Positions 37,655 to 45,534 are shown, numbered from the stretch's first letter. The stretch is DNA of 64,000 bases from Occultella aeris (GCF_902703175.1 NZ_CACRYJ010000048.1:41787-105786); one strand, 5' to 3'. Translations and numbers: made by a program. The notes: generated from the letters alone by a model not told the origin.

Positions 37655-37673
37655 TTAGGTAAGGAACATCTAA
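37655..37673. promoter_or_regulatory. IdeR/DtxR-like iron box
   Basis: TTAGGTAAGGAACATCTAA matches the DtxR/IdeR consensus TTAGGTTAGGCTAACCTAA at 14 of 19 positions and keeps both outer arms. It lies 16 nt before the siderophore-binding protein start, where bound Fe(II)-regulator would block transcription. Confidence 0.72.
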
Positions 37674-37722
37674 CTCGCAGAGCGTACTGCCTGATGCCAC
37701 AAGCTGAGAATCGCCCGACCGC

Positions 37723-38577
37723 TCACGGTGAGCGGCGGCTCGGGACGCGCCGGAAGAGCGCCGGTCGCGTCGGCGCCAGGACCGCCACCACCGTGATGCC
37801 GACGGCGAAGGGCACGACTCCGAGCGCGAGCATCGCCATCCCGGTGCTTCCGCCGAACTCGACCACGTCATGGGCGAGCAGCAGTTGGGAGACCGTCTGG
37901 AACGCCGCGTGGAAGCCGATGCACGTCCATACCGATCCGGTGATCATCCGCAGGTAGCCGAGCCCGATCCCCATCGCCACGAACATCGACAGGTCGGCCA
38001 CACCCGTGTATCCGCGCAGCGCGAGCGCGAACCCCGCGAAGAGCACGGCCTGGCCAACGATGATCCACCAGCCACGCAGCCGCTCCCCGAGGACCCCGGT
38101 CACGTAGCCACGGAACACGACCTCCTCCGGGATCGCCTCGCTGACCAGCACCGCGAAGAGGACGAACACCACGGCAGTGACGACCTCGGCCGGCGACCCA
38201 TGCAGCGCCAGCGGCGTACCGGTCAGCGCCATGACCGCGAGGACCGCGGCGGCCGGCACGAACCAGGCCAGGAAGCCCGTGGTGAACGCTCGCCAGCCAT
38301 CCCGTGGGCGGGTGATCCCGAACGACGCGAGGTCGTGGCGGTCCACGCGTCGCACGAGGACCGCGACGATCGCGACGACGGCCGCCGAGAGGATCGCACC
38401 GCCGACCACCCGCACGGCGAGGGAACGGGACTCGGCCGGTCCGCCGTCGCCCGCGACGGTGACCAGCAGCAGTAGGCCACCGGCCAAGGACCCGACGGCG
38501 ATCGCGAGCCGCGCGAGGAAACTCACCACGCCGGGTCGCGTCTCGACGATCGTTCTGGTGGTGCCGTGCGCACTCAT
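37723..38577 (-). CDS. CPBP-family intramembrane protein (divergent active site)
   Basis: A 284-residue protein with about eight membrane helices. The CPBP motif 1 EExxxR is present (EAIPEEVVFRGYV). Motif 2, normally FxxxH, reads LFAGFALALRG and has no His. Motif 3 is IGFHAAFQ, with Gln where Asn is usual. Loss of the motif 2 His makes protease activity doubtful. The ATG overlaps the upstream stop (ATGA), so it is coupled to the TIM-barrel gene. The family is often called Abi or CAAX protease. Confidence 0.87.
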   Translation of the reverse strand: MSAHGTTRTIVETRPGVVSFLARLAIAVGSLAGGLLLLVTVAGDGGPAESRSLAVRVVGGAILSAAVVAIVAVLVRRVDRHDLASFGITRPRDGWRAFTTGFLAWFVPAAAVLAVMALTGTPLALHGSPAEVVTAVVFVLFAVLVSEAIPEEVVFRGYVTGVLGERLRGWWIIVGQAVLFAGFALALRGYTGVADLSMFVAMGIGLGYLRMITGSVWTCIGFHAAFQTVSQLLLAHDVVEFGGSTGMAMLALGVVPFAVGITVVAVLAPTRPALFRRVPSRRSP

Positions 38578-39623
38578 GGTGATCTCCGCTCATCGGTGTG
38601 GGTGGGCGCCGCGCGACCGCTACCGCCGTAGCGGCGCGCGATCGTGCCGAACGCCAGCTTCGGGAGCCACGAGTCCGCGATCGGGGCGACGACGCCGTAG
38701 CTGGCGGCGTCGAGGTCATGGCCGAGTTCTTCTGATCGGGTCAGGGCGGGCTCGCTGAAGCCCCACACGAACGTGCCGTCCACACCCGCGTCCGCGAAGA
38801 TGTCGAACAGTTCGTCGAGATAGTCCGCCTGGACGCGCTCGTCGCGTTCGAGTGACGTCGGGACCCGCATCCCGCCGTCGGCGTCGGCTCTGAGCACGTT
38901 GGCGGCCTCGGAGGCGTTCTCCGCGGCACCGACGTAGGCGCAGGTGCCGAACTCGAACATGAGGACCGGACGTCCGGCCCGGTGGTGGCGTTCGACGGCG
39001 TGGCGCACGTCGCCGGCGAACCGCCAGGCGTTCGCCGCGTCCCGGTAGGCATCGAGGCCGACTGCGTCGAACAACGACCAGTCCGGGCGTTCCCACTCCC
39101 CTGCGCCGTAGCTGATCGGCCCGGCGAAGTTGCCCCTGGCAACGGTGACGAGTCGCGCGAGGAATCGGCGCAGCCGCCAGTTGATCAGCGGCAGGGAGAT
39201 TGACACATACGGGAGCGCGAGCCCTCGTCGGATGAACGTCCCACCCGGCACGAAGCCGTTCGCGGACAGGCTGAGTTCGCAACCGATGTTCAGGCTCACC
39301 TCACCCTTGCTGACCCGCAGCGCCTCGGCCCGCCCGGCCACGAGCTCGAGGTTCTCGGCTATCCGATCCGGGTCCACGTCGAACACGCGCGGCTGGATCC
39401 AGACGGCGAGGCCCTCCTCGCGGGCGACGGTGGCGGTCTCCAGGAGCCGGCCGGTGTCCGTCGCCATCACGAGCACGGTGTCGCAGCCGAGTTCGTCCCG
39501 AATGGCCCGCATGTCGCGCCGGGCATGCTCGGGGGTCCAGCGCGGGTTGGACTCGAAGTCACGTTCGTAGAGGACACCGGCGTCGTAGCCGATGCCCTGC
39601 ACGCCGAACGCACGCTCACCCAT
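38574..39623 (-). CDS. TIM-barrel glycosidase-like protein
   Basis: A 349-residue cytoplasmic protein. It resembles an actinobacterial family often labelled abortive infection protein without evidence. The sequence looks like a glycosidase TIM barrel: DMRAIRDELGCDTVLVM (strand 2), SLNIGCELSLSANGFVPGG with a Glu that could be acid/base, PVLMFEFGTCAYVGA with a Glu at the usual nucleophile place, and GTFVWGFSEPAL with the late-barrel Trp. The ATG overlaps the TetR stop region. No substrate can be named. Confidence 0.65.
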   Translation of the reverse strand: MGERAFGVQGIGYDAGVLYERDFESNPRWTPEHARRDMRAIRDELGCDTVLVMATDTGRLLETATVAREEGLAVWIQPRVFDVDPDRIAENLELVAGRAEALRVSKGEVSLNIGCELSLSANGFVPGGTFIRRGLALPYVSISLPLINWRLRRFLARLVTVARGNFAGPISYGAGEWERPDWSLFDAVGLDAYRDAANAWRFAGDVRHAVERHHRAGRPVLMFEFGTCAYVGAAENASEAANVLRADADGGMRVPTSLERDERVQADYLDELFDIFADAGVDGTFVWGFSEPALTRSEELGHDLDAASYGVVAPIADSWLPKLAFGTIARRYGGSGRAAPTHTDERRSP

Positions 39624-40254
39624 CCGGCCGGTATCCCAGCGCCGCGAGCAGCATCGGGATCAGCTGATCGCCGTAGGCGTCGAGGTCGACGCCCGCGTCG
39701 ATCTGCGATCTGGTGAGGGCGCCGTCAAGGGCGTGGATCACGGTGGTCCGGGCGACGGTGAGGTCGACCTGGCGGAACTGGCCCGCGGCGATCCCGTCCG
39801 CGACCATGCCCTCGAGCAGCGCGTTCTCCTCGTCACTCTCCGCCAGGTACAGCGGCACTCCGTCGCCATCACGGTGCGAGACCGCGATCTCGACGGCCGC
39901 GATCATCTCCTCCCGGTGGTCCCGCACGAACGTCAGGTAGCCACGCGCGAACGCCGCGAGCCGGGCCGCGGGGTCGTCGGCGGCGGCGACGGCGGCGGCG
40001 ACGGCGGCGCGCGTGGCCTCCTCGACCCCGGTGAACACCTCGTCGATCACGTACAGGAGCAGTTGCTCCTTGCCCTCGAAGTGGTAGCTGATGATGCTCT
40101 TCGCGATCCCGGCCCGGGCAGCGATCTGCGCGAGCGAGGCCCGGTGATAGCCGACGTCGTTCACCGTCGCGATGGCCGCGTCCATGATCTGCGCGCGGCG
40201 GGCGGCCTCGGTGAACGTCCCGGACCGACCGATTGAACCGCTTTCTGACCGCAT
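39616..40254 (-). CDS. TetR/AcrR-family regulator
   Basis: A 212-residue regulator. The HTH covers about residues 13-58 (RRAQIMDAAIATVNDVGYHR, then ASLAQIAARAGIAKSIISYH). The C-terminal half (YRLIDEVF-like helices) has a TetR_C pattern with an acidic Ala-rich stretch. It is the first gene of the TetR / TIM-barrel / CPBP operon. The ATG at 40252-40254 lies 6 nt after TAATCT, so it is leaderless. Autoregulation of the operon is likely. Confidence 0.9.
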   Translation of the reverse strand: MRSESGSIGRSGTFTEAARRAQIMDAAIATVNDVGYHRASLAQIAARAGIAKSIISYHFEGKEQLLLYVIDEVFTGVEEATRAAVAAAVAAADDPAARLAAFARGYLTFVRDHREEMIAAVEIAVSHRDGDGVPLYLAESDEENALLEGMVADGIAAGQFRQVDLTVARTTVIHALDGALTRSQIDAGVDLDAYGDQLIPMLLAALGYRPDG

Positions 40255-40260
40255 GATCCG

Positions 40261-40289
40261 AGATTAGGCCGATTGGTCAGAACGGTCAA
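40261..40289 (-). promoter_or_regulatory. Promoter of the TetR operon, leaderless
   Basis: On the minus strand TTGACC (40289-40284), 17 nt and TAATCT (40266-40261) form a strong promoter whose -10 ends 6 nt before the ATG. Three GGTC repeats spaced 9 and 8 nt overlap it and may hold the TetR operator. Confidence 0.72.
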
Positions 40290-40381
40290 CGGTCGACAGT
40301 CGCTCTCGGGTCAGGCGTTGCTCGCGAGCGCAGCGACCCACCCGGCCGGCCCGACCACGCCGCACCATCAGGACGCGGGCC

Positions 40382-40750
40382 TCACCCCCAGTTGGCGGCG
40401 TCGGTGAGGCAGAACGGGTGGCCGGCCGGGTCCAGGAGCACCCGCCAGGTCTCGCCGGGCTGGTCCGCGGGGACGGTCGCACCCAGTTCCACGCAGCGCG
40501 CCTCGGTGGCGGCGACGTCCTCGCAGGCGAGGTCGAAGTGGAACTGCTTGCTTCCGTTCGGGTTCGGCCAGGCGGGCGGCAGGTAGTCATCGACGCGACC
40601 GATCCCGATGGCGGCACCGGGACCGGCCAGCATGGCGTAGGAGTCCTGGACGACCAGGGTCTCAGTGTCGAGCAGGGCGGACCAGAAGGTCGCGAGCGGG
40701 CGCACGTCGGCGCAGTCCAAGGTGATCATCTTCAGCGTAGGTGCGGTCAT
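40382..40750 (-). CDS. VOC-family (glyoxalase-like) protein
   Basis: A 122-residue VOC-fold protein with two beta-alpha-beta-beta-beta units: MITLDCADVRPLATFWSALL begins the first, and KQFHFDLACEDVAATEARCV the second. The end motif is VLLDPAGHPFCL. The ATG at 40748-40750 (MTAPTLKM) is chosen; longer frames add only Cys/Arg-rich residues. It matches glyoxalase/bleomycin-resistance relatives of unknown substrate. Confidence 0.87.
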   Translation of the reverse strand: MTAPTLKMITLDCADVRPLATFWSALLDTETLVVQDSYAMLAGPGAAIGIGRVDDYLPPAWPNPNGSKQFHFDLACEDVAATEARCVELGATVPADQPGETWRVLLDPAGHPFCLTDAANWG

Positions 40751-40816
40751 GGCGGCCACGATGCCGCACCCGCACCGGCGTCGATAGAACAAATCCGACA
40801 GCCGGCCCCGCTCGGA

Positions 40817-41365
40817 TCAGAGCAGCTTCCGCAGCGTTCGCAGGTTACGGGTGGTCAGCACCGACTTGTACCGCGCTCGGGAGGTCAGCTTCGCGAACGT
40901 GGTGTCCGTGCTGGACCCCTTCGGCGCCTCCCAGTAGATGACCCCCTCCCCGGGGCGCACCTTCTCGACGTCGGGGTCGATCTCCGCGGCCAGCGCGCTG
41001 ACCTCCGCGAGCGCGGCGTCGTCGGCGCAGAACATCACGTAGGGGTGGTGGGTGGTCTCGTCGGTGTCGAACGGATAGCCCGCCACGATGGCGGCGATCC
41101 GCTCGAGCGGCAGCACCTGCACCCAGGCCTCGTAGCCGAACGCCTCCCGCAGCGCGGTCTCGACCTCGGGCCGCAACCGTGCGGGCGGGAGGTCGGAGGT
41201 GACCAGGGCGTTGCCGCTGGCCAGGACGGTACGCACATCGGCGAGGCCGGCAGCCTCCAGGACCCTGCGCAGATCGGGCATCTTGACGTTGATCCCACCG
41301 ACATTGACCCCGCGCAGCAGGACCGCGTACCGCGCGGCACGAGGCTCGGACGACTTCGAAGGCAT
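40817..41365 (-). CDS. DUF1697 domain protein
   Basis: A 182-residue protein with the DUF1697 signature YAVLLRGVNVGGINVKMPDL and VRTVLASGNALVTSD. The end is KLTSRARYKSVLTTRNLRTL, also typical (TxRNWxT). The ATG at 41363-41365 lies 7 nt after TAGGGT, so it is probably leaderless. The family is widespread and has no assigned role. Confidence 0.9.
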   Translation of the reverse strand: MPSKSSEPRAARYAVLLRGVNVGGINVKMPDLRRVLEAAGLADVRTVLASGNALVTSDLPPARLRPEVETALREAFGYEAWVQVLPLERIAAIVAGYPFDTDETTHHPYVMFCADDAALAEVSALAAEIDPDVEKVRPGEGVIYWEAPKGSSTDTTFAKLTSRARYKSVLTTRNLRTLRKLL

Positions 41366-41372
41366 GTCGCCG

Positions 41373-41378
41373 ACCCTA
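41373..41378 (-). promoter_or_regulatory. -10 box of a leaderless promoter for the DUF1697 gene
   Basis: On the minus strand TAGGGT ends 7 nt before the ATG at 41365. Confidence 0.55.
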
Positions 41379-41531
41379 CGACCGTCCACCGTCACCGGGA
41401 AGCAGCTGCGCGCCGGCCCCGCGCCGAGATCGTTCAGGAATAAAGCAGTGACCGGGACTGCGTCCCGATGGTTACCTATCGGGGTCGCTCCGTCGGGCGA
41501 CACCCACCACCACCATCGAGAGGTATCACCC

Positions 41532-41744
41532 ATGCACCCGTTGACGATCTATGAAGTCCAACACCTCGAGCAGGCACAGCTGCGCAGCGAGGTCGAACAG
41601 CGCCGCAAGCTCAGGCAGCAACTGTTCGATCGCATCACGCGAAGCAACCAGATCACCGCTCGGGGCGGCCGGAGAATCGGCCGTCCTTCTTCTTTGTCCG
41701 GCTCGAACGAGCCCGCAGACCGCGACTACGTCAGGGCCAGCTGA
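41532..41744 (+). CDS. Small helical hypothetical protein
   Basis: A 70-residue protein starting MHPLTIYEVQHLEQAQLRSE, with AGAGGT about 7 nt before the ATG. The first 40 residues form a charged helix (QRRKLRQQLFDRITR); the tail is Ser/Arg-rich and disordered. I recall small actinobacterial proteins with a similar start, but no function. It is followed by a strong hairpin terminator, which supports a real transcript. Confidence 0.6.
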   Translation: MHPLTIYEVQHLEQAQLRSEVEQRRKLRQQLFDRITRSNQITARGGRRIGRPSSLSGSNEPADRDYVRAS

Positions 41745-41821
41745 ACGCCGGCCCGTGTGGGCGCGTGGTGGTGGTCGCCTCGCCCGAAACCAGACCGGAC
41801 GGATCGAGTCCGGACCGGCCG

Positions 41822-41857
41822 GAGAACCCGGCGGCACTTCGGTGCCGCCGGGTTCTC
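41822..41857 (+). terminator. Strong hairpin terminator with UUCG loop
   Basis: A perfect 16-bp stem (arms 41822-41837 and 41842-41857) closes a TTCG tetraloop, followed by TGTCTCC. It can end the small gene on the plus strand and the gene at 41895 on the minus strand. Confidence 0.82.
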
Positions 41858-41894
41858 TGTCTCCCCGGCCGTGAACCCGCCGTGCCCGGGCCGC

Positions 41895-42470
41895 TCAGAC
41901 GGCTCGGCGCTCCGGCGCCTGCCAGGCCGGGTCCCTGCCGATGAACCCGAGCATCCGGTCCTGCACGCCGGCGTCGTCGGGCACCGGCACCCGCGGACCG
42001 AATTGCCCACTCGAACGCATGATCTCCTCCATCGGCTCGCTGGCCGCCAACCCGGCGGCGCACCGATCGGGATCCAACCGGTCGTCCTGACCGGTTGCCC
42101 GCGCGAGATCCCAGGTATGCATGAACACGTCCGGCGTGTAGAGCCGGTCGACGACGTCCGCAGCCGCCATCTCACCGAAGTTCGGATTGCTGACGCTTCG
42201 CCGGCTACGCACCGGATCGTCTAGCAGCGTCTGGACCCCGTCCGAGTGCGCACGCCACGCGGCGACGGGATCGTCGGCCACCGGCGGCACCTCCGCGACC
42301 TGGAAGCCCAGCACCTGGGGCAGCCACTCGATCAGGTGGGCCACGACGTCCCGGGCGACCCACTCAGGTACCGGAGACGGATCTCCCCAGCGGTCCGGAT
42401 CGGCGCCCTCCACACGCGCGGTGAACGTCGCCGCGACCTCTCGGTACTCGACTGCGGGGTCCCTGCTCAT
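41895..42470 (-). CDS. TIGR03086-type mycothiol-dependent/DinB-like protein
   Basis: A 191-residue protein of the maleylpyruvate-isomerase N-terminal (DinB-like) fold common in mycothiol-producing actinobacteria. PVPEWVARDVVAHLIEWLPQ carries the conserved metal-binding His, and TPDVFMHTWDLARATGQDDRLDP (cited in part: FMHTWDLARATGQ) the second HxxD site. The ATG at 42468-42470 (MSRDPAVEYR) is chosen with GGAAGG about 10 nt ahead. The substrate is unknown. Confidence 0.85.
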   Translation of the reverse strand: MSRDPAVEYREVAATFTARVEGADPDRWGDPSPVPEWVARDVVAHLIEWLPQVLGFQVAEVPPVADDPVAAWRAHSDGVQTLLDDPVRSRRSVSNPNFGEMAAADVVDRLYTPDVFMHTWDLARATGQDDRLDPDRCAAGLAASEPMEEIMRSSGQFGPRVPVPDDAGVQDRMLGFIGRDPAWQAPERRAV

Positions 42471-42559
42471 CTCGTTAGCCCTTCCTCTCGATCGGACGTT
42501 GACCAGGTTCGTAATCAACCAGTTCGTTGACTTCATTGAAGACCGCGCAGGCGGTCGTT

Positions 42560-42577
42560 GTCAACCCTTTGGTTGAC
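42560..42577. promoter_or_regulatory. Palindrome in the 41895/orn intergenic region
   Basis: GTCAACC and GGTTGAC (7 bp, 4-nt gap) form a perfect inverted repeat. Further GTTGAC half-sites lie at 42498-42530. It could be an operator for the leftward gene. Confidence 0.4.
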
Positions 42578-42619
42578 TAAGGGGCAGTTAGCGGCTGCCG
42601 CCATGTCGCAGGCTCGGAC

Positions 42620-42625
42620 TAGGCT
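42620..42625 (+). promoter_or_regulatory. -10 box of a leaderless promoter for orn
   Basis: TAGGCT ends 6 nt before the GTG at 42632; TAGGCTGACCCGGTGAGC is nearly the same as the glbO site. Confidence 0.62.
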
Positions 42626-42631
42626 GACCCG

Positions 42632-43285
42632 GTGAGCAATTCCGCCAAGACCGCCGGCTCCGATGCGATCGTCTGGATCGACTGCGAGATGACCGGCCTC
42701 GACCTGACCAGGGACGCCCTCGTCGAGATCGCCGTCATCGTCACCGACTCCGAGCTGCATGCGCTCGACCCTGGCCTCGATCTCGTGATCAAACCACCGG
42801 CCGATTCGCTGGTGGACATGAACGAGGTGGTCGTCGAGATGCACACCTCCTCCGGCCTGCTCGACGAGCTCGACTCCGGTATCACGCTCGCCGAGGCTGA
42901 GGAGCAGGTCCTGGCCTATATTCGCCGGTTCGTGCCGGAATCGGCCCGGGCGCCGCTCGCGGGCAACTCCGTGGGTACCGACCGTGGCTTCCTCGAGCGG
43001 GACATGCCTGCGCTCACCGAGTTCTTGCACTACCGGATCATCGACGTCTCCTCGATCAAGGAGCTGGCCCGCCGCTGGTACCCGCGCGCCTACTTCAACG
43101 CGCCCAAGAAGGCCGGCGGCCACCGCGCCCTCGCGGACATCGCCGAGAGCATCGACGAGCTGCGGTACTACCGTGCCGTGCTGTTCCCCGACGGCTCCGG
43201 GCCGGACTCGGCCACCAGCAGGAAGGTCGCCGCGATGATCGCGTCGGCACCCACGGTCGCGGCGGCGCCGACCTCCGCAACCTGA
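42632..43285 (+). CDS. orn: Oligoribonuclease
   Basis: A 217-residue DEDDh exonuclease that degrades 2-5-nt RNAs and pGpG. Exo I is VWIDCEMTGLDLTRDALVEI, exo II has AGNSVGTDRGFLERDMP and exo III has GGHRALADIAESIDELRYYR with the catalytic His and Asp. The GTG start gives a short Ser/Ala tail (MSNSAKTAGSDA). The C-terminal 20 residues are Ala-rich, as in many actinobacterial Orn. It is leaderless by the TAGGCT box. tRNA-His follows. Confidence 0.97.
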   Translation: MSNSAKTAGSDAIVWIDCEMTGLDLTRDALVEIAVIVTDSELHALDPGLDLVIKPPADSLVDMNEVVVEMHTSSGLLDELDSGITLAEAEEQVLAYIRRFVPESARAPLAGNSVGTDRGFLERDMPALTEFLHYRIIDVSSIKELARRWYPRAYFNAPKKAGGHRALADIAESIDELRYYRAVLFPDGSGPDSATSRKVAAMIASAPTVAAAPTSAT

Positions 43286-43375
43286 CCTGCGCCGTCGGGC
43301 ATTCGGCGGTGGCGCGACCACCCTCCGAACTTCGCTATGATTGGCAATCGCGACCGCGCCTGCGCGGAGCGTCAT

Positions 43376-43449
43376 GGTGGGTATAGCTCAGTCGGTAGAG
43401 CGCCTGGTTGTGGTCCAGGAGGCCGCGGGTTCAAGCCCCGTTACTCACC
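43376..43449 (+). tRNA. tRNA-His (GTG)
   Basis: Cloverleaf with acceptor GTGGGTA/TACTCAC, extra G at position -1 (43376) facing discriminator C, and anticodon loop TTGTGGT (anticodon GTG). CCA is not encoded as such. It ends 12 nt before a 13-bp hairpin terminator. Confidence 0.96.
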
Positions 43450-43461
43450 CCAAGCACGAAC

Positions 43462-43510
43462 GAGGCCCGAACCCAGGGCGGATACGCACTCCGGCCAGGG
43501 TTCGGGCCTC
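43462..43510 (+). terminator. Hairpin after tRNA-His
   Basis: GAGGCCCGAACCC (43462-43474) pairs perfectly with 43498-43510, a 13-bp stem with a 23-nt loop, 12 nt after the tRNA. It also lies downstream of the convergent DUF1269 gene. Confidence 0.72.
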
Positions 43511-43573
43511 GCCCCATCGCGGGCAGGGGCGCCGCAGACGAGCGGGATCGCCCGGCCACGGCAGCTCCGGCGC

Positions 43574-44059
43574 TCAGCCCTCGAACGCCTGCCGGACCTC
43601 GTCAGCCTCGCCGGCGACCAGGTTGGTCGCGATGAGCGTGCCCTCGTGGCCGCGGAACCGTTCGGCCACCAGGTCGAGGTCACGTTCGCTGGTGACGACG
43701 AACAGCGCGGAACTACCTGGGCCGACCTGCTTGCCGATGGCGTCAAGCTGTTCTCGGGTGATGCCGACGTCCTGCATGTGCTTGTTCAGCAGTGAGATCG
43801 CGGCCCCCGCGGCCGCCCCGATGAGGGGCAGGAAGAAGAGCGCCCCGAACAGCACGCCCCAGAACGCACCCCAGCCGGCGGCGCGCCAGTTGTCGCGGTT
43901 CTCGTACTTGACCTCGGGACGATCTGCGTCGGCGGGCCAGGTGAGGACGGCGTAGTCCTCGACCTTGATCAGCCCGTCACTCCGGACCTGCTTGAGTGTG
44001 TCCGCCGCCCGATCGGCACCGTCGACGGTCTCGAACTTCCATGTGGTGAACGTGGTCAC
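43574..44059 (-). CDS. DUF1269 membrane protein
   Basis: A 161-residue protein. The GTG at 44057-44059 (MTTFTTWKFETVDGADRAAD) has AGAGGA 8 nt ahead. Residues about 62-88 form a Gly/Ala-rich membrane hairpin (GVLFGALFFLPLIGAAAGAA), and both ends are soluble alpha/beta regions (LIKVEDYAVLTWP, SALFVVTSERDLDLVAERF). This is the DUF1269 layout. The function is unknown, perhaps stress-related. Confidence 0.88.
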   Translation of the reverse strand: MTTFTTWKFETVDGADRAADTLKQVRSDGLIKVEDYAVLTWPADADRPEVKYENRDNWRAAGWGAFWGVLFGALFFLPLIGAAAGAAISLLNKHMQDVGITREQLDAIGKQVGPGSSALFVVTSERDLDLVAERFRGHEGTLIATNLVAGEADEVRQAFEG

Positions 44060-44519
44060 GCGTATGTCCTCTCGGAGTGGCACTGAGGTGACCAGTATCA
44101 CGTTCCCGGTTCGCCGCCGCTAGACCGCCACTCCCGACCACCCGAAACGGATGAGGGGTTCCAGTGCCCGTGGGATCGGATGCCATCGCTCAGCCGAGCG
44201 GGCCGCGCCCGGAGGGGCGCGAACGCCCGCGCCGGTGGTCGCGTCGTGATCGAGACGTCCGACGGCGGGGCGTACGTCGGTCAGATGCACCTGCGATCGG
44301 GCTCCGTCCGGGTGGCCGTGAGCAAACGGGTCACCGTGGGTGAGCAGGGTGGCCGACTGCGGCAACTCGGGCAACTCGGGCAACTCCACCCAGGCTGCCC
44401 GTCCATGGGCAGGCGATGGACGCCGTCGCCCCCTTGTCCGCGCGCGGCCGAACACTCGTGCCGCGGGGCCGCCGAGCGCTCGATCGTGACAGCGCGCGCC
44501 TGCCTGATCGCCGCAGCGA
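44060..44519. other. 460-nt stretch without a convincing gene
   Basis: Two overlapping frames are open here on opposite strands, but neither has a start signal, family motif or normal composition. The only structure seen is three copies of GGCAACTCG/C at 44361-44387. No promoter for a divergent gene pair is obvious other than that of the DUF1269 gene near 44060-44110. Confidence 0.5.
44361..44387 (+). repeat. 9-bp tandem repeat, three copies
   Basis: GGCAACTCG, GGCAACTCG and GGCAACTCC follow head to tail in the gene-free stretch. A short slippage product is the simplest reading. Confidence 0.7.
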
Positions 44520-45464
44520 TCAGGCCAGGTCGATGTTGTTGCTGTCCGGTCCCATCCGGAGTTCCGCGACGAGGGAGTCAGCGAACCGGTCGAGCGCGCC
44601 GCGGCCGAGCGAGGCGAACAGCGACGGCTCGATGAGTTCGAGCTCCATCACCACGGACTTGCCGTTGGTGGGCACCAGGTCGACCCGCGCGTAGGCGAGC
44701 GGCCGGCTGGAGATCGACCGGCCGGGGATCCGTGCCCGGGCGAACGCCAGGGCCTGCTGTCCCGCCGCGATCTCCTCGGGGGTGGCGTGGTAGGCCTCCA
44801 TGACCTCCTCGCGGGGACGCTCGGCCTCCACCTCCTCGGTGGTCAGCATCGCGGCCTTGCGGGTCGCATGCGAATACGTGCCGTGGAAGAACACGAGGGC
44901 GATCTCGCCGTGGGAGTCCACCTCGGGCAGATACCGCTGGACCATCACCGAACGGCCCTCGCCGAGGAGCCGCTTGGCATGCTCGATGGCGTACCTGCGG
45001 GAGTCCGCGTCGGTGGCCGTGTACCGACCGGCGTCGAGGGAGCCCGAACTGATCGCCGGCTTGATGACGAAGTCCTCGCGGGCCGGGAACCTGTTGTGCA
45101 GGGCGCGCTTGTCGTACCCGCGATCCGGCTCGAGCCAGGTGGTCTGCACCACGGGCAGCCCGTGGTCCTCGAGCGCCTGCAGATAGTGCTTGTCCGAGTT
45201 CCAGCGCACCACGTTCGGCGGGTTGACCAGGCGCGGCACGGACCCGGCCCACGCCACGAACTCCTCACGACGGGCGGCGTAGTCCCACGCGGACCGGATG
45301 ACGGTCAGGTCGTAGCGCGACCAGTCCACCGCCGGGTCGTCCCAGACCACGGACTCAGCCGTGACGCCGCGCTCGGCCAGTGCGGGGATGAGCGGGGCAT
45401 CCTCGTCGTCGAGGTCGGGCAGTTCGGCGCACGTGACGAGCGCGAGGCGTGGAGTGGTGGACAC
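44520..45464 (-). CDS. ATP-grasp domain protein (RimK-like)
   Basis: A 314-residue cytoplasmic ATP-grasp protein: N-terminal pre-ATP-grasp (TAESVVWDDPAVDWSRYDLT), VNPPNVVRWNSDKHYLQALE, REDFVIKPAISSGSLDAGRY for the ATP Lys, MVQRYLPEVDSHGEIALVF, and ELELIEPSLFASLGRGALDR with the Mg-binding Glu. It is probably a carboxylate-amine ligase, with substrate unknown. The GTG at 45462-45464 lies 6 nt after TACGGT and is likely leaderless. It is divergent from pip; the two leaderless starts are 70 bp apart. Confidence 0.85.
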   Translation of the reverse strand: MSTTPRLALVTCAELPDLDDEDAPLIPALAERGVTAESVVWDDPAVDWSRYDLTVIRSAWDYAARREEFVAWAGSVPRLVNPPNVVRWNSDKHYLQALEDHGLPVVQTTWLEPDRGYDKRALHNRFPAREDFVIKPAISSGSLDAGRYTATDADSRRYAIEHAKRLLGEGRSVMVQRYLPEVDSHGEIALVFFHGTYSHATRKAAMLTTEEVEAERPREEVMEAYHATPEEIAAGQQALAFARARIPGRSISSRPLAYARVDLVPTNGKSVVMELELIEPSLFASLGRGALDRFADSLVAELRMGPDSNNIDLA

Positions 45465-45470
45465 ACCTGA

Positions 45471-45476
45471 ACCGTA
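45471..45476 (-). promoter_or_regulatory. -10 box of a leaderless promoter for the ATP-grasp gene
   Basis: On the minus strand TACGGT ends 6 nt before the GTG at 45464. Confidence 0.55.
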
Positions 45477-45522
45477 CTAAGAAGTTCACGCCGGCGTGAC
45501 TTCGCCAGGTGCACCGGCGCCG

Positions 45523-45528
45523 TACCGT
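45523..45528 (+). promoter_or_regulatory. -10 box of a leaderless promoter for pip
   Basis: TACCGT ends 6 nt before the ATG at 45535. It is about 47 bp from the -10 box of the divergent ATP-grasp gene. Confidence 0.55.
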
Positions 45529-45534
45529 GACGTC

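Noticed and set aside
44120..44635. Overlapping open frames on both strands in the 44060-44519 gap
   Set aside because: Neither has a start signal or recognisable sequence, and one runs into the ATP-grasp gene. I left the stretch as non-coding.
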